A DNA stretch of 64,000 nucleotides from Verticiella sediminum (GTDB taxonomy: Bacteria > Pseudomonadota > Gammaproteobacteria > Burkholderiales > Burkholderiaceae_B), in contig NZ_VLTJ01000039.1 of assembly GCF_007558815.1 (NCBI RefSeq), positions 124,001-188,000 on the forward strand. The letters are read 5' to 3'. The notes under the pieces are model-generated. The model was not told where the DNA came from. It searched no databases and saw only the letters and a program-made list of their open reading frames with translations. Positions 53,865 to 64,000 of this stretch are shown piece after piece. Position 1 is the stretch's first letter; every line of letters begins with the position of its first letter. The position numbers and the translations under genes were made by a program.

Positions 53865-53976
53865 CGCCGCCAGGCAGGCCTGGCGGCGTAGCGCGCAGGA
53901 CAACACACACGCAGCCCGCCTGCCGTGTTCGGCCCTGCGTACAATGGCGCCTTTGCCACCCGCGCAGACGCGAAAC

Positions 53977-55938
<1,962 letters not shown>

Positions 55939-55940
55939 CC

Positions 55941-57293
55941 ATGGGCGAGCCGCAAGCCGGTCAGCCTGGCCGCCCGAGCCAGTTCGCGCTGCTGCGCGAG
56001 CGCCGCTACGCGCCGTTCTTCCTGACGCAGTTGTCGGGCGCGCTCAACGACAACCTCTTCAAGATCGCCTTCACGTCGCTGGTCACCTACCAGGCGGCGC
56101 GGTTCGGCGGCGTCGATCCGGACACGGTCGCGTTCCTGATCTCGGCGATCTTCATCCTGCCCTTCCTGCTGTTTTCCGCGACCAGCGGCCAGCTCGCCGA
56201 CAAGTACGATCGCGCCTTCATCATGCGTCTGGTCAAGCGGCTGGAGGTGGCGATCATGCTGGTCGGCGCGTACGGCTTTCTGCGCTACGACGTGCATGCG
56301 CTCTATCTCGTCACGTTCCTGATGGGGCTGCACTCCACGCTGTTCGGTCCGGCCAAGTACGCCTATCTGCCGCAGCACCTGGCGCCGGAAGAGCTGATCG
56401 GCGGCAACGCGCTGGTGCAGATGGCGACCTTCGTGGCGATCCTGGCGGGCACCATCGCCGGCGGCGAGCTTGCGCGCGTGGCTGCCGATCGCAGCGGCTG
56501 GATCGCCGCGGTCTGCCTGGTCGTGGCGGGCCTGGGGCTGCTCGCCTCGCGGCGCATTCCGGCCACGCCGGCGCCCGAGCCCGGCCTGCGCATCAACTGG
56601 AACCCGTTCACGGAGACCTGGCGCAACCTCGTCATGGCGGCCGAGGAGCGTGCGGTGCTCGTGGCCATGATCGCCATCTCCTGGCTCTGGTTCCTCGGCG
56701 CCACCTTCCTCGCCTCGTTCTTCGGCTATGCGCGCGGCGTGCTGTACGCCGACCAGGGCGTGCTCACGCTGTTGCTCACCATGTTCTCGATCGGCATCGG
56801 CGCGGGCGCGCTGCTGTGCGAGCGGCTCTCGGGCGGCCGTGTCGAGCTGGGGCTGGTGCCCGTCGGGGCGATCGGCATGACGCTGTTCGCGGGCGATCTC
56901 TACTTCGCCAGCCAGGGGATCGCCGACCCCGGCCATCTGCGCACGCTGGGCGAGTTCCTCGCCGCCGGCGCGAGCTGGCGCATCCTGGCCGATCTCTGGC
57001 TGCTCTCGCTCTTCGCGGGCATCTACAGCGTGCCGCTGTATGCCTACATCCAGAGCCGCTGCCGGCCCACCCACCGGGCCCGCATCATCGCCGCCAACAA
57101 CATCCTCAACGCCCTGTTCATGGTCGCCTCCGCGCTTGCCGCGATGGCGCTGCTGGGCGCCGGTGTCACGCTGCCCGGGCTCTACGGCCTGACCGCGCTG
57201 GTCAATGTCGCGGTCGCCGTACTGCTGTGCGTGTGCGTGCCTGAATTCTTCACGCGCTTTCTGGCCTGGAGCCGCTTGCGCAAGAACGTATAG
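55941..57293 (+). CDS. LplT-like MFS transporter
   Basis: A 450-residue major facilitator resembling the lysophospholipid transporter LplT and the N-terminal transporter domain fused to acyltransferases in some proteins (QLSGALNDNLFKIAFTSLVTY, FSATSGQLADKYDRAFIMRLVK, ALYLVTFLMGLHSTLFGPAKYAYLPQHLAPEELIGGNAL). About twelve helices are visible. In E. coli, LplT returns lysophosphatidylethanolamine to the cytosol for re-acylation. Its place between parE and parC is notable, and no acyltransferase lies in the window. Confidence 0.85.
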   Translation: MGEPQAGQPGRPSQFALLRERRYAPFFLTQLSGALNDNLFKIAFTSLVTYQAARFGGVDPDTVAFLISAIFILPFLLFSATSGQLADKYDRAFIMRLVKRLEVAIMLVGAYGFLRYDVHALYLVTFLMGLHSTLFGPAKYAYLPQHLAPEELIGGNALVQMATFVAILAGTIAGGELARVAADRSGWIAAVCLVVAGLGLLASRRIPATPAPEPGLRINWNPFTETWRNLVMAAEERAVLVAMIAISWLWFLGATFLASFFGYARGVLYADQGVLTLLLTMFSIGIGAGALLCERLSGGRVELGLVPVGAIGMTLFAGDLYFASQGIADPGHLRTLGEFLAAGASWRILADLWLLSLFAGIYSVPLYAYIQSRCRPTHRARIIAANNILNALFMVASALAAMALLGAGVTLPGLYGLTALVNVAVAVLLCVCVPEFFTRFLAWSRLRKNV

Positions 57294-57302
57294 GAATCAT
57301 CC

Positions 57303-59612
<2,310 letters not shown>

Positions 59613-59646
59613 GCAACCGTCCTGAGGGTGCCTGGTTGTCGAGAAT

Positions 59647-59665
59647 AAAAATGGTTATCATTATT
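59647..59665 (+). promoter_or_regulatory. Fur box of the imelysin operon
   Basis: AAAAATGGTTATCATTATT matches the Fur consensus GATAATGATAATCATTATC at 14 of 19 positions. It lies 27 bp before the start of the imelysin gene and in the only AT-rich stretch of the parC-imelysin gap, so the operon should be induced on iron limitation. Confidence 0.8.
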
Positions 59666-59691
59666 TGATTTTTCGATCGATGGTGGTATCC

Positions 59692-60951
59692 ATGAAGAAG
59701 TGGCTGGCGGGTGTGGCGCTCGGATGTTGCGCATGGCAGGCGCATGCGGCGGTGGATGCGCAGGCGGTGGTAGAAACCTACGCGGACATCGCCCACGCGG
59801 CCTATCAGGATTCCCACGTCACGGCGCAGGCCCTGGACCGCGCCATCGACGCGCTGCTCGCCCAGCCGTCCGCTCAGACGCTGGCGGCCGCGCGCGCAGC
59901 CTGGATCGCCGCGCGCGTGCCCTACATGCAGACCGAGGCCTACCGTTTCTCCAACCCCATCGTGGACGATTGGGAGGGCGGGGTGAACGCCTGGCCGCTC
60001 GACGAGGGCTTGATCGATTACGTCGACGCCTCGTACGGCACGGTGTCGGACGCCAACGACTACTACGTGGTCAACGTGATCGCCCATCCCGAGCTGCAGG
60101 TGGGCGGCAAGACCATCGATGCCAGCCGCATCGATGCCGAGCTGCTGCGCGGCACGCTGCACGAGATCGGCGGCAACGAGGCCAACGTGGCCACCGGCTA
60201 TCACGCCATCGAATTCCTGCTCTGGGGGCAGGACCTGAACGGTACCGGCCCGGGCGCGGGCAATCGGCCGGCCACCGATTTCGACCCCGCGAACTGCACC
60301 GGCGGCAACTGCGAGCGGCGTGCGCAGTACCTGAAGGCCGTCTCGTCGCTGCTGCTCGACGATCTGCAGGACATGACGCAGAACTGGGCGCCCGGAGGCG
60401 AGGCGCGCCGCGCGGTGCAGGACAAGCCGGCCAACGAAGCGCTGGCCGGCATGCTGCACGGGCTGGGCAGTCTGTCCTACGGCGAGCTGGCCGGCGAGCG
60501 CATGAAGCTCGGCCTGATGCTGCACGATCCCGAGGAGGAGCACGACTGCTTCTCCGACAACACGCACAACGCGCACTACTACGATCAGCTCGGCATCCGT
60601 AATGTCTATACAGGCAGCTATCGCCGGGTCGACGGTTCGGACGTGAGCGGGCCCAGCCTGTCGGACCTGGTGAAGGAGAAGGATGCCGGCCTGGACACCG
60701 AGATGCGCGAGCGCCTGGACGCGAGCATCGCCAGGCTGCAGGCGATCCGCGAGCGCGCGGACGCGGGCGAGCACTATGATCAGCTCATCGCCTCGGGCAA
60801 TGCAGAGGGCAACGCGCTCGTGCAGGCGGCCATCGATGCCCTGGTGGTGCAGACGCGCAGCATCGAGCGCGTGGTAAGCGCGCTGGCCCTGGGCGCGGCC
60901 GACTTCGAAGGGTCCGACAGCCTGGACAGCCCCGAAGCCGTCTTCCAGTAA
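59692..60951 (+). CDS. Imelysin-family (peptidase M75) periplasmic protein
   Basis: A 419-residue secreted protein with signal peptide (MKKWLAGVALGCCAWQAHA). The imelysin domain fills most of it, with the GxHxxE motif as GYHAIE (residues 169-174), which binds iron in related proteins. DUF1111 di-haem, second imelysin and DUF1513 genes follow, the order of the Pseudomonas icmP-type iron locus (recalled). A Fur box lies upstream. Upstream ATG 59665 and 59680 are alternatives, but the chosen start gives the signal peptide. Confidence 0.9.
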   Translation: MKKWLAGVALGCCAWQAHAAVDAQAVVETYADIAHAAYQDSHVTAQALDRAIDALLAQPSAQTLAAARAAWIAARVPYMQTEAYRFSNPIVDDWEGGVNAWPLDEGLIDYVDASYGTVSDANDYYVVNVIAHPELQVGGKTIDASRIDAELLRGTLHEIGGNEANVATGYHAIEFLLWGQDLNGTGPGAGNRPATDFDPANCTGGNCERRAQYLKAVSSLLLDDLQDMTQNWAPGGEARRAVQDKPANEALAGMLHGLGSLSYGELAGERMKLGLMLHDPEEEHDCFSDNTHNAHYYDQLGIRNVYTGSYRRVDGSDVSGPSLSDLVKEKDAGLDTEMRERLDASIARLQAIRERADAGEHYDQLIASGNAEGNALVQAAIDALVVQTRSIERVVSALALGAADFEGSDSLDSPEAVFQ

Positions 60952-60989
60952 TCCGACGAGGTGCCGCCGATGGCGGCACCGCCTGTGTC

Positions 60990-62540
60990 ATGTCTTCTCG
61001 CACCCTCCGTGGCGTCGCGCTGGCCTGTCTCGGCGCGTTGTCCGCGACGCTGGCCGCGGCGCAGGCGGTCGATGCGCTGTCGTACCGCCACGACCTGGAC
61101 GCGGCGACACGCGCGCGCGTGGCCCAGGTGCTCGCGCCGGCCACCGACTTCTCGCGCGCCGAATCCTTCGAAGCGATGCCGGCGGGCGCCGGCACCACCG
61201 ACAGGCTGGTCAACGCAGACATCTTCTCGCAGCCCTCGGCCAACCTGGATTTCGAGGGGCGCCAGCGCTTTGCCGTGGGCAATGGCCTGTTCCGCAAGGA
61301 CTGGGTCGCGGCGCCGTCCTCGACCCGTGCCTCCGACGGCTTGGGGCCGTTCTTCAACGCACGGTCCTGTCAGGCCTGCCATGTGAAGGACGGCCGGGCG
61401 CACGTGCCCGAATCGTTCGCCGGTCTGGAGCGCGAGGAGGCGGTCGGCCTGTTGCTGCGCCTGTCGGTGCCGGCGCTCACCGACGCCGAGCGCCGGCGCG
61501 TCGAGGCCCGCGAGATCAATACGCTGCCCGAGCCGCTCTATGGCGGGCAGTTGCAGAATTTCGCGGTGCCCGGCCTGGCGGCCGAAGGCAGCATCGCCAT
61601 CGCCTACGAGGAGTTCCCGGTCGAGCTGGCCGGTGGCGAGACAGCGATGCTGCGCAAGCCCGCGTATCGCATCGAGAACCTCGGCTACGGGCCGATGCGC
61701 GAGGACGTGATGGTCTCGCCGCGCCTGGCGCCGCCGATGCTCGGCCTGGGTTTGCTGGAGGCGATCCACGAGGACGACATCCGCGCCAACGCCGATCGGC
61801 GCGACGACCCGGACGGCGTGCTCGGGCGCATCAACCGGGTGCCCGTGCTGCAGGCCGACGGATCGGTCACGCAGGGCGTGGGACGCTTCGGCTGGAAGGC
61901 GGGCCAGCCGACGATCACGCACCAGTCGGCGGATGCGTTCGCCAACGACATGGGTCTGTCGACCCGCCTGCATCCCGAGCCCTGGGGCGATTGCACCCCA
62001 GCCCAGGAACAGTGCCGTGGCATGCCGCACGGCGTGCAGGCCGATCTCGGCCCCTACGAAGTGCCGGACGAGGCGCTGGCCCTGGTCGACAGCTATGCGA
62101 GCAACCTGGCGGTGCCGCGCCGCCGCGACGTGAACGATGCGCGCGTGCTGGACGGCAAGCGCTTGTTCTACCAGGCGCGCTGCACGGCCTGCCATGTGCC
62201 CAAGTACGTCACCCGGCGCGATGCCGAGCGCCCGGAACACGCCTTCCAGCTCATCTGGCCCTACACCGACATGCTGCTGCACGACATGGGCGAGGGGCTC
62301 TCGGATGGGCGCCCCGAGGGCGAGGCCGGCCCGCGCGACTGGCGCACGCCGCCGCTCTGGGGCATCGGCCTGACCCACACCGTCAACCCGCGCGCGAGCT
62401 TCCTGCACGATGGACGCGCGCGCACCCTGCTCGAGGCCGTCCTGTGGCACGGCGGCGAGGCGCAGGCGGCACGCGACCGCGTGGTCGCCATGACCCCGCA
62501 GGAGCGCGCCGATCTCATCCGTTTCCTGGAGTCGCTATGA
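60990..62540 (+). CDS. Di-haem oxidoreductase, DUF1111 (thiol oxidoreductase-like) family
   Basis: A 516-residue exported protein with a signal peptide (about 1-25) and two c-type haem sites: CQACH (Cys127, His131) and CTACH (Cys398, His402). The MauG/peroxidase-like cytochrome domain is indicated by GLGPFFNARSCQACHVKDGRAHVP and the C-terminal PRASFLHDGRARTLLEAVLWHGGEA. It lies between two imelysin genes, overlapping the second by 4 bp (ATGA, 62537-62540). A role in oxidising or reducing iron during uptake is plausible (inference). Confidence 0.92.
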   Translation: MSSRTLRGVALACLGALSATLAAAQAVDALSYRHDLDAATRARVAQVLAPATDFSRAESFEAMPAGAGTTDRLVNADIFSQPSANLDFEGRQRFAVGNGLFRKDWVAAPSSTRASDGLGPFFNARSCQACHVKDGRAHVPESFAGLEREEAVGLLLRLSVPALTDAERRRVEAREINTLPEPLYGGQLQNFAVPGLAAEGSIAIAYEEFPVELAGGETAMLRKPAYRIENLGYGPMREDVMVSPRLAPPMLGLGLLEAIHEDDIRANADRRDDPDGVLGRINRVPVLQADGSVTQGVGRFGWKAGQPTITHQSADAFANDMGLSTRLHPEPWGDCTPAQEQCRGMPHGVQADLGPYEVPDEALALVDSYASNLAVPRRRDVNDARVLDGKRLFYQARCTACHVPKYVTRRDAERPEHAFQLIWPYTDMLLHDMGEGLSDGRPEGEAGPRDWRTPPLWGIGLTHTVNPRASFLHDGRARTLLEAVLWHGGEAQAARDRVVAMTPQERADLIRFLESL

Positions 62541-63604
62541 AGATACGCTGGGTCTGGCCGGCCTTGATCGTCCTGGGTAGCCAGACAGGGGCCGCCTGGG
62601 CCGACACGGTGGGCGAGCGCGCCATCGCGGGCTACATCGCGCCGGCGATGCAGCGCTACGCCGAGGCTGCGCCCGCCATGGGCGACGCGCTGTCGGCCTA
62701 TTGCCGGGGCGAAGCCGACCGCGAGCGGCTGGATGCGGCCTTCGGCGCGCTGGCGCAGAGCTGGGCGCGGATCGAGTTCCTGCGCTTCGGCCCGCTGGTG
62801 GAGGCGAATCGCTACGAACGCAGCTTTTTCTGGCCGGACCCGCGCGGCGTAACACAGCGCCAGGTGCAAGCCGCGCTCGCCCGGCAGGACCCGGCCCTGG
62901 TCGCGCCGGGCGGGCTGGCCGCGGCCAGCGTGGCGGTGCAGGGCATCCCGGCGCTCGAGCTGGTGCTCTATCTCGAGTCTGGCGGTCTGGCCTCGCAGGC
63001 GCCCGCCGACGCCGACGACTACCGCTGCCGCTACGGACAGGCGCTGACCACGGCGCTGGCCGGCATCGGGCGCGAACTCGCCGCCGCCTGGTCGCCGGGT
63101 GGGCAAGTGCACGAGGAGTTCGCGCATCCCGGCCCCGACGCCAATCTGTATCGCGACGACACGGAGGTCATCGCCGAACTGCTCAAGGCGGTCTCGGGCG
63201 GCCTGCACTTCGCACGCGACGCCAAGCTCGTCCCGGCCCTGGGCGCGACGGCCGACACCGCCCGGCCCACGCGCGCGCCGCTGGCGCGCAGCGGCATGGC
63301 GCTGCCGGCCATGGCGGCGGGCGTGCGCGGCGCCGGGGAGCTGTTCGCGGCGGCGGGTCTCGCGCCGCGCTTCGAGGACGTCCAGCGCTGGATGGCCGCC
63401 AGCGTTCCCCAGCAGGCCGCACGCATCGCCGATGCACTGCAGACGGTGGAGCCGCCCTGGGCGGCGGCGCTGGCCGATGCCGGTACGCGTTCGCGCCTGG
63501 CCGCGGCCGCAGCCGATCTGCAGTCTCTCAAGACCATGCTCGAGGGGCCGGTGGCCGAGGCGCTCGGCGTGAAGGTGGGTTTCAATGCGCTCGACGGCGA
63601 TTGA
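62537..63604 (+). CDS. Imelysin-like protein with degenerate metal motif
   Basis: A 355-residue exported protein (signal peptide ending near GAAWAD) of the imelysin superfamily. At the site of GxHxxE it reads GIPALE (residues 136-141): the histidine is replaced by proline, while the Gly and Glu are retained. It starts in an ATGA overlap with the di-haem gene. It may be a structural partner of the first imelysin, or bind a different ligand. Its stop lies within the probable start of the next gene. Confidence 0.87.
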   Translation: MKIRWVWPALIVLGSQTGAAWADTVGERAIAGYIAPAMQRYAEAAPAMGDALSAYCRGEADRERLDAAFGALAQSWARIEFLRFGPLVEANRYERSFFWPDPRGVTQRQVQAALARQDPALVAPGGLAAASVAVQGIPALELVLYLESGGLASQAPADADDYRCRYGQALTTALAGIGRELAAAWSPGGQVHEEFAHPGPDANLYRDDTEVIAELLKAVSGGLHFARDAKLVPALGATADTARPTRAPLARSGMALPAMAAGVRGAGELFAAAGLAPRFEDVQRWMAASVPQQAARIADALQTVEPPWAAALADAGTRSRLAAAAADLQSLKTMLEGPVAEALGVKVGFNALDGD

Positions 63605-64000
63605 CGCCGGGCACGCGCGCCCGCGCCCGCCCATGCGCAGGCGGGTGCTGCAAGCGTTGGGGGCGGGCGGCCTGGCGGCGGCCGTGGCCCGGCCGTCGCT
63701 CGCCGCGCAGCCGCAGGCCGATGCCGTGCGCTACGTCGCATGCCGGCAGCGCGACGGCGCACAGGAGGCCGCCGTCATTGACCTGCAAGGGCGCGACCAG
63801 GCCGTCGTGCCCCTGCCCGAGCGAGGCCACAGCTTTGCCATCGACCCGCCGACCCGGCGCATCGTCGCGTTCGGCCGACAGCCGGGCTTCTATGCGCTGG
63901 CCTTCGACGAACACGGGCGCCAACTCGCCGAGCTGCCCCTGCCCGAGGATCGGCACTACTTCGGCCACGGCGTCTTCGTCGATGGCGGGCGGCGCCTGCT
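63585..64000 (+). CDS. DUF1513 protein, 3' end outside window
   Basis: The N-terminal 138 codons of a propeller-like DUF1513 protein. The twin-arginine-like signal MRRRVLQALGAGGLAAAVARPSLA (from ATG 63633) precedes AVRYVACRQRDGAQEAAVIDLQGRDQAVVPLPERGHSFAIDPPTRRIVAFGRQPGFYALAFD. ATG 63585 (overlap of 20 bp with the imelysin gene, GGTGGG six bases upstream) or 63633 may be the start. It is the last visible member of the Fur-box operon; the protein is periplasmic, function unknown. Confidence 0.82.
   Translation, partial: MRSTAIDAGHARPRPPMRRRVLQALGAGGLAAAVARPSLAAQPQADAVRYVACRQRDGAQEAAVIDLQGRDQAVVPLPERGHSFAIDPPTRRIVAFGRQPGFYALAFDEHGRQLAELPLPEDRHYFGHGVFVDGGRRL

Overview
The window is GC-rich chromosomal DNA from a beta-proteobacterium, most likely an Alcaligenaceae member near Bordetella/Achromobacter. 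The grounds are four orphan Bug-type (tripartite tricarboxylate) periplasmic receptors without membrane partners, an orphan nadC without nadA/nadB in view, the uvrA-MFS-ssb and parE-transporter-parC arrangements, and Burkholderiales-like codon use. The genus call is inference, since no rRNA is present. Most genes are housekeeping or catabolic, with a few scars of mobile DNA.

Layout: (1) 1-4933: the end of a Dpp/Opp-type ABC importer (two permeases, two ATPases), then an IclR regulator and a DUF1989 protein whose coding region holds a near-perfect 45-bp hairpin. (2) 5003-10367: uvrA, a divergent MFS exporter, ssb and a KTSC-domain protein. (3) 10457-17643: a minus-strand catabolic block (CaiB-type CoA transferase, Bug receptor, AtuA-like protein) facing a LysR regulator, followed by nadC and another Bug receptor behind their own promoter/operator region. 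(4) 17692-28216: single genes including a TRAP receptor, a Tat-signal methyltransferase, a two-domain polyphosphate kinase 2 (PAP type), an RcnB-like protein, a DUF1488-like/tail-anchored pair, VOC and GNAT enzymes, a TSUP permease, an alpha/beta hydrolase, and a Baeyer-Villiger-type monooxygenase overlapping a DUF333 lipoprotein.

(5) 28262-32602: tRNA-Lys(CTT) with a clear promoter, followed by the remnant of a tyrosine integrase, direct repeats, a lower-GC GAF-PAS-GGDEF-EAL gene, a 5'-truncated YncE-like propeller fused at its break to an orphan HigA antitoxin, and a ParD-like antitoxin. This looks like the scar of an integrated element. (6) 32682-36274: a Mn/Fe ABC importer operon. (7) 36642-48833: an acyl-CoA catabolic locus (acyl-CoA synthetase, CitE-like lyase, three crotonase-fold proteins, acyl-CoA dehydrogenase, two Bug receptors, an LVIVD-repeat protein and a CobW GTPase) with a TetR regulator. 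Variants of one 13-bp palindrome, TTGATTnAATCAA, lie in three of its intergenic regions.

(8) 48895-53864: an XRE/MmyB regulator divergent from a methyltransferase, then mntP behind a yybP-ykoY manganese riboswitch, small hypothetical genes, and an MFS transporter ending in a 30-bp tandem repeat. (9) 53977-59612: topoisomerase IV (parE, parC) flanking an LplT-like MFS gene. (10) 59647-64000: a Fur-box-controlled operon of imelysin, di-haem oxidoreductase, second imelysin and DUF1513 protein (cut by the window end), probably for periplasmic iron handling.

Main leads: the nadC leader (promoter, two related palindromes and an imperfect hairpin within 94 bp), the TetR palindrome family, the tRNA-Lys integration scar, the orphan HigA at a rearrangement junction, the exported methyltransferase, and the LVIVD-CobW pair. 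No CRISPR array, rRNA or intact insertion sequence was seen.
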